A stretch of 64,000 bases of DNA, taken from positions 219,154 through 283,153 of the forward strand of contig NZ_JBQKLQ010000004.1 in assembly GCF_052116145.1 (NCBI RefSeq). Direction: 5' to 3'. The notes below the pieces were generated by a model. That model had not been told where the DNA came from, made no database searches, and was given only the letters and a program-made list of their open reading frames with translations. The position numbers and the translations under genes were made by a program. Below, piece after piece: positions 51,402-59,988 of this stretch. The first letter of the stretch is position 1. Each line of letters starts with the position of its first letter. Origin of the DNA: Fundicoccus sp052116145. Its GTDB lineage: Bacteria > Bacillota > Bacilli > Lactobacillales > Aerococcaceae.

Positions 51402-52145
51402 ATGAACAAAAGATTGAGACCGTTAATTAGTCAGTCTGTGTTAGTTGGTTTATTAGTCTTTGGACATACAGCGCCAATCGTGGCTGCTGAAACAGAGCAT
51501 TATCTGGATCCGCTAATCACAGAGGAAACAATAGAAAATGATGCGATTTGGGCTGCTTATCAAGATTATAAACGAGGAATTGAGCAATTTAACTTGCACG
51601 ATATGGCATCAGAGGAAGTGACGGGTACCTCTTTAAGTGAAGTAGAAGAATTTGAGGCAGCCGTTGAACCTACTTTTCATCATCTGAGCGAAACGGAAAG
51701 TTACTTAAGTTATATGTATGAGAGTGAAACGACAAATAATCCCAACGACGATCAACCAGTGTTGGGTGAGTTGTTATTTTATTTTATTGATGAAGAATTA
51801 TACTATACAGGCATTGGCTCCCTAGATTTAGTGATTAACAATGATCAGTTGTTGCCGATGGGATTAGACCAAGAGTGGTTGGATACGAAAAACTCTTATC
51901 ATCTAATGGTTGAGTTTGGTCCACGCGTGTTTGGCTTATCTCAAATGGTTTATCAAGGCGAGGACTACTATCAAGTCTTGCTACCGCAAGGTGAAACGAC
52001 AGAACAGATGTATGCACAATTTATATATATTTACCAAGATCATGCGATTTTCGGTTATCAAATTGAGTTAGAAGAGATACTCGATTCTCCTCAAGGTGCG
52101 ATGAAAGATCTCTTTGTTGAATTGACTGGACTTCTTAATGAGTAA
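51402..52145 (+). CDS. secreted protein of a paralogous family, unknown function (member 1)
   Basis: A 247-residue exported protein with a signal peptide (cleavage near IVAA). The mature part is acidic, with YQDYKRGIEQFNLHDMASEE, LSETESYLSYMYES, LGELLFYFIDEELYYTGIGS, and MVYQGEDYYQVLLP blocks, all of which line up with the protein at 53143 over the full length. It lacks the Glu/Thr tail of that paralogue. No anchor or enzyme motif is seen. AAGGAGG precedes the ATG. A broken third copy lies at 39953. I do not recognise a described family. Confidence 0.72.
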   Translation: MNKRLRPLISQSVLVGLLVFGHTAPIVAAETEHYLDPLITEETIENDAIWAAYQDYKRGIEQFNLHDMASEEVTGTSLSEVEEFEAAVEPTFHHLSETESYLSYMYESETTNNPNDDQPVLGELLFYFIDEELYYTGIGSLDLVINNDQLLPMGLDQEWLDTKNSYHLMVEFGPRVFGLSQMVYQGEDYYQVLLPQGETTEQMYAQFIYIYQDHAIFGYQIELEEILDSPQGAMKDLFVELTGLLNE

Positions 52146-52322
52146 TTATCGAAAGTGGGATAAAGTCGATTTCAACGGCCTTTCGGAGTGGTTTTTATGG
52201 AGCCATTGCGGTTTAATGCTCATTATGTAACAAACTATTCATCTAGTGTTAATATTAAATAGATAGTTGGCTTCATTCAAAAATCGTATTATATGGACAA
52301 AATATGATTTAAGGAGCCTTGT

Positions 52323-53018
52323 ATGTTATTGCTTCAGAAATTTCACGGTTATCAGTTGTTGATTCCTAATCAATATCATCAGTCAACATGTTTAAGGTCC
52401 TTTGCCACCTTGGAGAAGTGTTTCTATCTTGAGGCACATCCCTTGTATTATCAAAAAGCGTTTAGAAATTTTACGATCTATTCCAAGCCAGAGTATTATG
52501 AGTTGCGGATGCGAGGTTGCCTAGTTTTAAAAGCTGACTTGGCGGTGATAGATCATTGGCTGTATATCGAAGCAGATAATGATAATAGCCAGACGATAAG
52601 TCAGCTACTGGTTGATTACATTCCGAAGCGCTCGCCTGTTCGGCGCCTAGTCGAAGGGCGCAGTAATGACTTTTTTTCGTTAATGCCTTTACAATGTATC
52701 CACCAGTTTTTAGTTGGAATCAGCTTCAGGGAGTTTAAAGAACAAATCAATCGGTTGACGCGCGTAACGTCATTGACTTATTTAAGTTCTGCACCAATAG
52801 TCAATTCTCATCAATTATCTGGTTATTATGCGGGCTTTCGCTTGAATGCTGACTGCCAACAATTTTTACTCAATCAACAGGTATATTTTTATGAAGAATT
52901 GGAACTGTTCGATTGGTGGTTATTAGCCAAATTACCTTACATGTGTGAGAAAAAAGTAGCAGAAATGCAGGGGCTTTTTTATGAAAAAACAGGCTTTGAA
53001 TTAGTGTTATCATCGTAA
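52323..53018 (+). CDS. cytosolic hypothetical protein between two secreted paralogues
   Basis: A 231-residue protein without signal peptide or TM segment. It is rich in Tyr, Phe, Gln and Leu and has several Cys. No catalytic motif or domain is recognised; ELFDWWLLAKLPYMCEKKVAEM near the end could be a helical unit, and the protein looks like a degenerate, possibly RNA- or protein-binding fold. TTAAGGAG lies before the ATG. Its position between the two related secreted genes suggests the three were duplicated or kept together. Confidence 0.6.
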   Translation: MLLLQKFHGYQLLIPNQYHQSTCLRSFATLEKCFYLEAHPLYYQKAFRNFTIYSKPEYYELRMRGCLVLKADLAVIDHWLYIEADNDNSQTISQLLVDYIPKRSPVRRLVEGRSNDFFSLMPLQCIHQFLVGISFREFKEQINRLTRVTSLTYLSSAPIVNSHQLSGYYAGFRLNADCQQFLLNQQVYFYEELELFDWWLLAKLPYMCEKKVAEMQGLFYEKTGFELVLSS

Positions 53019-53142
53019 TCACAAACTTGTCTATTATTTTCATTCAATCGTTTTGGTGTAACTATCCACAATTGTCCTTTATAATTGAATTAGTAAGTTA
53101 GACATAGAGGCATAAAAAGCTTAATTTAAAGGAGAATCATTT

Positions 53143-54075
53143 ATGAAAAAGACATTGAAAAAATTAGTAGTGACTGCATTAGCAACCAATATGGCACTTG
53201 TCGCTTTACCAGTTGCTTCAGTTTGGGCACAAGATGCAGAGGAGACGACGGAAGAGGTTTCCGAAGAAACGACGGAAGATGCACAAGCAGAAGCTGGGCA
53301 TCCCTTAGCAGGCGTATTAACAGAAGCCTCGGCAGAAAACTTAGCTTTATTAGATGCATATGATGCTTACCAACAAGCTTTAAGCCAATTTACAGTTCAA
53401 GATGTCGCTGTTGGTGATGTGAACGGCACTTCTTACCAAGAAGTAGTCGACAGTTTTGAAACAAGCGTTGAAGGGGAAGAGTTTGAATTAAGTGAAACTG
53501 AAAAGTATTTAAGTTATACATTTGAGATTGATGAAGTAAGTGAGGCGACAGGCGAAAACAAGGCCTCAGAGTTAATCTTATACTTTAGCAATGACACCTT
53601 AATGTATATTGGTATCGCGACATTAGATATGGAAATCTATCCAGAAGATGTTTTAGCTGAAGATGAAATTGAAACATGGATTGCTGATCAAGTAAATGTT
53701 CAAACCGTTGCGGATAGACAAACACGTATCATGGGATTGTCTGAAATGGTTTACGAAGGTGTGACTTACCACATGGTCTTCTTACCAACAATCAGTGGTG
53801 AAGATGAAATCTTTGGTGACTACATGATTATTTCTGAAGACGCTGTTTATGACAGCTACCCATTAGGTATTGAGGAAGCAATCGAAAGTCCTCAAACAAC
53901 CATGTTAAACTTATTCAGTAACTTCTTTGGCTTCTCGGAAGAAGAAGCACCAGCTGAAGAAGAAACAACTGAAGAAACAAGCGATGAAGTACCAGCTGAA
54001 GAAGAAACAACTGAAGAAACAACTGAAGAAGAAACAACTGAAGAGGAAACAACTGAAGAGGAAAGTGCTGAGTAA
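53143..54075 (+). CDS. secreted protein of a paralogous family with Glu/Thr repeat tail (member 2)
   Basis: A 310-residue exported protein: signal peptide (cleavage near VWAQ), a short Glu/Thr-rich N-terminal stretch, the family domain at about residues 55-260 (LSETEKYLSYTFEID, ELILYFSNDTLMYIGIATLD, MVYEGVTYHMVFLP), and a C-terminal tail of about 45 residues made almost only of Glu, Thr, Ala and Ser in repeats of the type EEETTEE. The tail resembles a flexible wall-spanning or matrix segment, but there is no LPxTG. AAAGGAG precedes the ATG. Paralogue of the protein at 51402. Confidence 0.72.
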   Translation: MKKTLKKLVVTALATNMALVALPVASVWAQDAEETTEEVSEETTEDAQAEAGHPLAGVLTEASAENLALLDAYDAYQQALSQFTVQDVAVGDVNGTSYQEVVDSFETSVEGEEFELSETEKYLSYTFEIDEVSEATGENKASELILYFSNDTLMYIGIATLDMEIYPEDVLAEDEIETWIADQVNVQTVADRQTRIMGLSEMVYEGVTYHMVFLPTISGEDEIFGDYMIISEDAVYDSYPLGIEEAIESPQTTMLNLFSNFFGFSEEEAPAEEETTEETSDEVPAEEETTEETTEEETTEEETTEEESAE

Positions 54076-54097
54076 TTTTACAGCATTTAAATTCATA

Positions 54098-54128
54098 AAA
54101 GCGGCTCACGTCATGTGAGTCGCTTTTT
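54098..54128 (+). terminator. terminator of the secreted-protein gene
   Basis: AAAGCGGCTCAC (54098-54109) pairs with GTGAGTCGCTTT (54115-54126, one G-T pair), followed by T residues. Confidence 0.8.
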
Positions 54129-54255
54129 TTATATTATAAGGATTAATGGACGGAAGTTTGATTTATCATGCTTCAGATTACTTGTCATGGTTGGGACTAA
54201 AATTATAAGAAATCCGAGCATCACAAAGGAGTTTAGAGTCTACAAGCAATACAAG

Positions 54256-54525
54256 GCAAAGTCGCCGTGTCACCTATACGACACGTTCTTTCCACCACCT
54301 TTAACGGCGTGTCACCACATGACACGTGCTCTTATACTATTATTCTTCGTATCCTGAGTAGTTTTATAACATTTCAGGCAGAAATAACTGCTAAATTAAG
54401 CTTAATTATCCAAAGTCGCCGTGTCACCTATACGACACGTGCTTTCCACTACCTTTAACGGCGTGTCACCACATGACACGTGCTTTCCACCACCTTAAAC
54501 GGCGTGTCATCACACGACTCGTGCA
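54256..54525. repeat. tandem palindromic repeats, period 41-42 bases, in two clusters
   Basis: Five hairpins with CGTGTC and GACACG arms: 54266-54285, 54308-54326, 54420-54439, 54462-54480 and 54503-54521 (the last with GACTCG). Start-to-start distances inside clusters are 42, and 42 then 41. The linkers read GTGCTTTCCACCACCTTTAA or nearly so. Both clusters begin with the same unit (loop ACCTATAC) followed by the second type (loop ACCACAT). A sixth, diverged copy GTGTC...GACAC is at 54577-54595. Not a CRISPR: linkers are conserved, not unique. Confidence 0.8.
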
Positions 54526-55055
54526 CCAGAGTCTAGTCAAAGATATTCCTTCAATATAAAATCTTAAAAGAAAATGGTGTCCTTCGTCACGACACAGCCC
54601 CGATTAAAGCCAGCTGATAGTCTTAAATAACCGTTAAAAACGTAGTGACTGACCCTTTCATCTTTTCCCAAACCTCGTAATTAGCACATAAGAACGGGTT
54701 CGAATTTTAAACAAGCAGTGGATCTTCCAGAACAAACAAATTGGCTATCGATAGTCAATACAAATTCCGACAGCGAACTGCTCAAAGAGCTATTCTGTCG
54801 AGAGGCTTGGTAGGGAAATTATCGTTCTAAAATTTACTGCTGTGTAATATATTCAGAATAAACACTTTATAAAAAATATCAATTTAAAGTTTGCTCATAA
54901 AGACGCTGACGCAATTATTCAAAGCTGTCATTATAAAATTATTGAATGATACTTTAGAATAGCTTGAGAAAAACTCTGTTTAAAACACAATATGTATGCT
55001 AACATAAAGGTGTCATGACACCATATGTTGTGTTGTGAGAAAGGTGGATGACTCA
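54526..55055. other. intergenic region upstream of nrdD
   Basis: About 530 bases without a gene. CGACAG (54768-54773) and CTGTCG (54795-54800) form a weak hairpin. The 3' end holds two NrdR boxes and the palindrome GGTGTCATGACACC (55009-55022), which shares its half-site with the repeat hairpins upstream. Confidence 0.45.
54985..55033 (+). promoter_or_regulatory. two NrdR boxes
   Basis: ACACAATATGTATGCT (54985-55000) and ACACCATATGTTGTGT (55018-55033) fit the NrdR box consensus ACACWATATNTWGTGT with few mismatches and are 33 bases apart. They stand directly before the ribonucleotide reductase genes, the standard NrdR target. Confidence 0.7.
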
Positions 55056-57236
55056 ATGTCAAGTTTAATTAAAGAGAATAAAGCGAGTATTTCGCAAGAA
55101 CTAAGTATTCAGGTGATCAAAAGAGATGGGCGTCGTGTGCTATTTAATCAAGATAAAATAAAGCGAGCGATGATGAATGCAGTGGTTGAGGTTTATTCAA
55201 CAGTGACAGAAGAACATGAAGAGCTTTTGACCGCAATGACGAAACAAATCCAACAAGATATCGCTAGCCGTTATACAAGGGATATAAAAATTTATGAAAT
55301 TCAAAGCATTGTTGAACATCACTTATTAGAAAGTGGACTCATTGAGGTAGCCAAGGCCTATATTCGTTATCGTACAGAACGTGACTTAGAAAGAGCAGAA
55401 GCTTCCAATATAAATGTTCGCATTCAAGCGCTTCAAGCGAATGAACAAAAGGTTGTGAACGAAAATGCGAATAAGGATAGTCGCGTGTTCAATACTCAAA
55501 GAGATTTAACAGCCGGAATAGTCGCAAAATCTATAGGACTGACTATGCTACCACCACATGTAGCCAATGCACACCAAAAAGGTCAACTACATTATCATGA
55601 TTTAGACTATCATCCTTATGCGCCAATGAGCAATTGTAGTTTAATTGATTTCAAATCAATGTTCGAAAAGGGATTCAAAATAGGCAATGCCGAGGTTGAA
55701 TCGCCTAAATCAATTCAAACGGCCGCAGCGCAAATGGCACAAATTATTGCCAATGTTGCAAGTAGCCAATATGGCGGCACTAGTGCGAATCGAGTGGATG
55801 AAGTGTTAGCCCCTTATGCAGAACTTAATTTACAAAAGCACTTGGAAATAGCAAGTCACTGGATGGAAGATTCAAAAAAACAAATGGCCTATGCAGTAGA
55901 GCGAACGAAGAAAGATATCTATGACGCAATGCAAAGTTTAGAATATGAAATTAATACTTTGTATACCTCTCAAGGACAAACGCCTTTTACAACATTGGGC
56001 TTTGGGTTAGGAACAAATTGGATTGAACGCGAAATTCAAAAAGCAATTTTAAGAGTTAGAATTACAGGATTAGGGACAGAGAACAGAACAGCTATTTTTC
56101 CCAAATTGGTTTTTACTATAAAACGTGGTGTGAATTTGCAGCAAGTTGATCCCAATTACGACATCAAACAATTAGCGATTGAGTGTGCAACCAAAAGAAT
56201 GTACCCGGATGTTTTAATGTACGATAAAATTGTTGAATTGACGGGAAGTTTTAAAGTGCCGATGGGCTGTCGTTCTTTTTTACAAGGCTGGCGAAATGAA
56301 GATGGGCAAGAAGTTAATGATGGGCGTATGAACCTCGGAGTGGTGACCTTGAATTTACCTAGACTGGCCTTAGAGGCTAATGGTAATCAAGAAACATTTT
56401 GGCAACTATTAAATGAACGTCTTGAAATTGTAGAGGATGCCTTAGTTTACCGTGTGAACCGGGTGAAGGAAGCAAAGCCAGAAAATGCACCTATCTTATA
56501 TATGCATGGAGCGTTTGGAGAGAGGCTTAAGCCAAATCAAGCGGTGGATGACCTGTTTAAGAATAAACGAGCAACGGTATCTTTGGGTTATATTGGCTTG
56601 TATGAAGTCGCCACTTGTTTCTATGGAGCAGCTTGGGAAGAAAATTCGATTGCCAAAAACTTTACGATTGATATTTTGAAGACGTTAAAAGCAAAAGTTG
56701 ATGTCTTAAGTGAACGACATGGCTATCATTTTAGCGTGTACAGTACGCCATCAGAAAGTTTAACTGATCGATTTTGCCAAATGGACCGAGAGTTATTTGG
56801 TGTGGTAGAGGACATTACAGATAAAGAGTATTATACGAATTCCTTCCATTATGATGTTCGCAAGACTCCCACACCCTTTGAGAAAATATCTTTTGAAAAA
56901 GACTATCCTCAATATTGTAGTGGTGGCTTCATTCACTACTGTGAGTATCCAAATATGCGACAAAATCCTAAGGCCTTAGAAGCCGTTTGGGACTATGCTT
57001 ATGATCGAATTGGTTACTTAGGAACGAATACGCCAATTGACCATTGTTATGAATGTGACTATGATGGTGATTTTGAAGCAACAGCTCGAGGCTTCCAATG
57101 TCCGCAGTGTGGCAATCGCAATCCAGCAACATGCGATGTTGTTAAAAGGACCTGTGGTTATTTAGGCAATCCTCAACAAAGACCTATGGTCCATGGACGT
57201 CATAAAGAAATTAGTGCTCGCAAGAAACATATTTAG
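55056..57236 (+). CDS. nrdD: anaerobic ribonucleoside-triphosphate reductase
   Basis: A 726-residue class III ribonucleotide reductase that makes dNTPs without oxygen. Residues about 12-105 are an ATP-cone regulatory domain (VIKRDGRRVLFNQDKIKRAM). The barrel contains HYHDLDYHPYAPMSNCSLID and TTLGFGLGTNWIEREIQKAI blocks. The C-terminus has a zinc site (CYECDYDG with CPQCGNRN) and the glycyl-radical loop RTCGYLGNP. GAAAGGTGG lies before the ATG at 55056; the upstream GTG frame start is poorer. Followed by its activase gene. Confidence 0.93.
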   Translation: MSSLIKENKASISQELSIQVIKRDGRRVLFNQDKIKRAMMNAVVEVYSTVTEEHEELLTAMTKQIQQDIASRYTRDIKIYEIQSIVEHHLLESGLIEVAKAYIRYRTERDLERAEASNINVRIQALQANEQKVVNENANKDSRVFNTQRDLTAGIVAKSIGLTMLPPHVANAHQKGQLHYHDLDYHPYAPMSNCSLIDFKSMFEKGFKIGNAEVESPKSIQTAAAQMAQIIANVASSQYGGTSANRVDEVLAPYAELNLQKHLEIASHWMEDSKKQMAYAVERTKKDIYDAMQSLEYEINTLYTSQGQTPFTTLGFGLGTNWIEREIQKAILRVRITGLGTENRTAIFPKLVFTIKRGVNLQQVDPNYDIKQLAIECATKRMYPDVLMYDKIVELTGSFKVPMGCRSFLQGWRNEDGQEVNDGRMNLGVVTLNLPRLALEANGNQETFWQLLNERLEIVEDALVYRVNRVKEAKPENAPILYMHGAFGERLKPNQAVDDLFKNKRATVSLGYIGLYEVATCFYGAAWEENSIAKNFTIDILKTLKAKVDVLSERHGYHFSVYSTPSESLTDRFCQMDRELFGVVEDITDKEYYTNSFHYDVRKTPTPFEKISFEKDYPQYCSGGFIHYCEYPNMRQNPKALEAVWDYAYDRIGYLGTNTPIDHCYECDYDGDFEATARGFQCPQCGNRNPATCDVVKRTCGYLGNPQQRPMVHGRHKEISARKKHI

Positions 57237-57257
57237 TCAAAAAAAGGAGAGACAGAC

Positions 57258-57830
57258 ATGAGGCATCCTAGGGCGCAAGAATGGTTAGCCCAAGAGTGGA
57301 GTCAAGGTAAAATAGCGGACTATAAGCCTTATAATTTTGTAGACGGAGAAGGTGTGAGATGTAGTCTCTATGTCAGTGGCTGTTTATTTGCATGTGAAGG
57401 GTGTTATAACCGAGTAGCGCAAAATTTTAACTACGGCACGGTCTATACTGAAGCTTTAGAACAGCAAATACTAAAAGATTTGGCAGCACCTTATTGTCAA
57501 GGCTTGACACTGTTGGGGGGCGAACCTTTTTTGAATACTCAAATACTTATTCCTTTATGTCGAGCGATTCGTCAGGAATTTGGAAACAGTAAAGATATTT
57601 GGTCTTGGACGGGTTATTATTGGGAAGAGATGATGCAAGAATCACCAGATAAGCTGGAATTGCTCAGTTTAATTGATGTGTTAGTCGATGGGCGGTTTGA
57701 ATTAAGTAAGAAGGATTTAAGCTTACAATTTCGAGGAAGTTCAAATCAGAGAATTATTGATGTTAAAAGTAGCCTTTGGCGGGATGAAGTCATCTTATGG
57801 CGCCAAAGCTCAGGCGAAACCTATAAATAA
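57258..57830 (+). CDS. nrdG: anaerobic ribonucleotide reductase activating protein (radical SAM)
   Basis: A 190-residue activase. YVSGCLFACEGCYN holds the CxxxCxxC motif that binds the 4Fe-4S cluster of radical SAM enzymes, and LLGGEPFLNTQ is the SAM-binding GGEP motif. It generates the glycyl radical on NrdD. GGAGAG precedes the ATG, 21 bases behind nrdD. It is somewhat longer than the smallest NrdG proteins (about 155), with extra residues at the C-terminus. Confidence 0.92.
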   Translation: MRHPRAQEWLAQEWSQGKIADYKPYNFVDGEGVRCSLYVSGCLFACEGCYNRVAQNFNYGTVYTEALEQQILKDLAAPYCQGLTLLGGEPFLNTQILIPLCRAIRQEFGNSKDIWSWTGYYWEEMMQESPDKLELLSLIDVLVDGRFELSKKDLSLQFRGSSNQRIIDVKSSLWRDEVILWRQSSGETYK

Positions 57831-58018
57831 ACGTTAGTGAATTCTTTTAGACAGAAAATGACTAATATCCAAACGCTGAAATCACTTCAGACACGTTTTT
57901 GTAAATTGAATTATGCGAATTGAACTGTTATATTGGTACTATGAAAGATTCAGACTCAATCTATTTAGTCTGTCTTAATAAATGATTTAAAACTGTATCA
58001 ATGTGAGGAGTATTTTTA

Positions 58019-59101
58019 ATGGAAATTAACGAGACATTATTAAAAGAACTAACTGAAGTTAACGGTATCGCTGGTAACGAAGGTAAAGTAAGAGCACTAT
58101 TCAAAAAAGAAGCAAGCGACCATGCGCAAGAATTTGTTCAAGATGGTTTAGGAGGTATCTTTGCAAAGCATACAGGAAATGCGGACGGTCCACGCTTAAT
58201 GTTAGCGGCCCATATGGATGAAGTTGGTTTTATGGTCAGCCAAATCACAGACAAAGGTTTTATACATTTCGTAACCATTGGTGGTTGGTGGAGTCAAGTA
58301 GTACTCGCGCAACAAGTCACACTAACTACTCGCGAAGGAAAAGAATTCCGTGGGATTACAGGTTCAAAACCACCGCACGTTCTAACAGCAGAAGCGCGTC
58401 AAAAACCAATTGATATCAAAGATGTTTTCATCGACTTAGGAGCAAGCTCAAAAGAAGAAGTTGAAAGCTGGGGCATTCGTCCTGGGGATATGATTACCCC
58501 TTATATTGAATACACTCGTTTAAACGAGACCCCCTTCTTATTATCTAAAGCATGGGACAACCGTATTGGTGTGGCTGTCGCTTTAGAAGTTTTAAAAGAA
58601 GCAGCAATTAATGGTCATGAGACGGTACTTTATTCAGGCGCAAACGTTCAAGAAGAAGTTGGTCTACGTGGCGCTAAAGGGGCGACTTATTTAATCGAAC
58701 CAGATCTAACCATTGCATTAGATACAGGTACGGCAGGTGATACACCAGGGATGACAGCTAAAGAAGCTGACTCGGTTTTAGGTAAAGGCCCACAAGTGAT
58801 TGTTTATGATGCGTCAATGATTGGTCACAAAGGTTTTCGTGAATTTGTGGTAGATGTGGCTGAAGCAGAAGGCATTCCATTCCAATATACATTCATTCCT
58901 GGCGGTGGAACAGATGCTGGAGCACAACATCAAGCGTTAAGCGGTATTCCATCAATTGCGATTACGGTGCCTGTGCGTTACTTACATTCACATACCTCTG
59001 TTATTCATGAAGATGACTTTAAAAACACTGTGAAATTAGTGAATGCGATTGTTCGTAAAATGAACAAGCAGGCATTAAAGCAAATTCGTGAGAATGTTTA
59101 A
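58019..59101 (+). CDS. pepA: M42 family metallopeptidase (glutamyl aminopeptidase-like)
   Basis: A 360-residue cytosolic di-metal aminopeptidase. Ligands and catalytic residues are visible: His in LAAHMDEVGFMV, Asp in SKAWDNRIGVAV, the Glu pair in NVQEEVGLRGA, Asp in IALDTGTAGDTPG and His in YLHSHTSVIH. This set is M42, and the length and sequence resemble lactococcal PepA, which removes N-terminal Glu or Asp. GAGGAG precedes the ATG. Single gene, probably part of peptide utilisation. Confidence 0.88.
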   Translation: MEINETLLKELTEVNGIAGNEGKVRALFKKEASDHAQEFVQDGLGGIFAKHTGNADGPRLMLAAHMDEVGFMVSQITDKGFIHFVTIGGWWSQVVLAQQVTLTTREGKEFRGITGSKPPHVLTAEARQKPIDIKDVFIDLGASSKEEVESWGIRPGDMITPYIEYTRLNETPFLLSKAWDNRIGVAVALEVLKEAAINGHETVLYSGANVQEEVGLRGAKGATYLIEPDLTIALDTGTAGDTPGMTAKEADSVLGKGPQVIVYDASMIGHKGFREFVVDVAEAEGIPFQYTFIPGGGTDAGAQHQALSGIPSIAITVPVRYLHSHTSVIHEDDFKNTVKLVNAIVRKMNKQALKQIRENV

Positions 59102-59167
59102 ACAGCCGTCTCTGATACATCAAGTCATACGTCAGATTAGACGAACATTTCAAAAGGAGCTAATTGA

Positions 59168-59911
59168 ATGAAACTACGAATAATCGGTTGTGCCGGTGGT
59201 TACCCATTAGGAGAAAATGGGACGTCTTCTTATTTGCTCAGCTCGAGCGAAGGAGATTATCACGTCTTATTAGACGCCGGAAGCGGCTCTGCTTTAGCAA
59301 TTGAAAAATACCTCGATGTTAATAGCCTAGACGCAGTTGTGCTTTCACATGATCATCCGGATCATGTGGCAGACGTCGGGATTTTTCAACATTTATTTTT
59401 ATTGAAAAAACCCGCCCCTCAAACGACACCTATTCCCATTTATCATTTCCCGGAGTCAACATTTGCCCCATTATTAGTTGATGATGGCTCAAGTTTAGCG
59501 AAACCTTATCAACCAAATGGTGTCTTGAAATTAGGACCCTTTGATTTCACTTTCATTAAGACGGTTCATCCCTTGGAATGTTATGCGATGAGAATATTAG
59601 AAAGAGAAACGGGTAAAGTCATTGTCTATACGGCAGATAGTGGTTGGTTAGAAGCAATGATCGCTTTTGCGAATGAAGCAGATTTGTTAGTGGCTGATTG
59701 CAACTTCTCAAATGAAGTCGGCCAAAACGATAAACACTTTACTGCGGAGGAAGTAGCTCGACTGGCTAATGAAGCGAAAGTTAAAGCGCTAGTTCCCACT
59801 CATTTACCACCACAGGCTGATAAAGGTTTAATTATTGGTCAAGTAATGGAGGATTTGAACGCTAGCATTTCACTTTTAGAAGCTTATCCAGGCGCTTTAT
59901 ACGAAGTGTAA
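59168..59911 (+). CDS. MBL-fold metallohydrolase
   Basis: A 247-residue metallo-beta-lactamase fold hydrolase with VVLSHDHPDHVADVG (HxHxDH zinc site), VYTADSGW, LVADCNFS and VPTHLPP (late zinc-ligand His). It resembles RNase Z-like or phosphodiesterase members without an RNA-binding exosite, as seen in many Lactobacillales next to lplA. Substrate unknown. AAAGGAG lies before the ATG. It is 66 bases behind pepA and 77 bases before lplA on the same strand. Confidence 0.84.
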   Translation: MKLRIIGCAGGYPLGENGTSSYLLSSSEGDYHVLLDAGSGSALAIEKYLDVNSLDAVVLSHDHPDHVADVGIFQHLFLLKKPAPQTTPIPIYHFPESTFAPLLVDDGSSLAKPYQPNGVLKLGPFDFTFIKTVHPLECYAMRILERETGKVIVYTADSGWLEAMIAFANEADLLVADCNFSNEVGQNDKHFTAEEVARLANEAKVKALVPTHLPPQADKGLIIGQVMEDLNASISLLEAYPGALYEV

Positions 59912-59988
59912 GCGCGACTTTCGGATAGAAAGCAAAACCATTTTTTTGGACAGAGGCTAGAAGTAGTCAACGGAGAGGATTGGAATAG

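Noticed and set aside
53911..54118. Lys/Gln- or Cys/Phe-rich short frames over the end of the 53143 gene
   Set aside because: They are alternative-frame readings of the Glu/Thr codon repeat.
54115..54357. 80-codon frame over the terminator and repeat cluster
   Set aside because: It begins in the loop of a terminator and reads through palindromic repeats; not a gene.
54256..54525. Possible CRISPR array
   Set aside because: Units are regularly spaced, but the linkers between the palindromes are nearly identical rather than unique spacers, and no cas gene is present.
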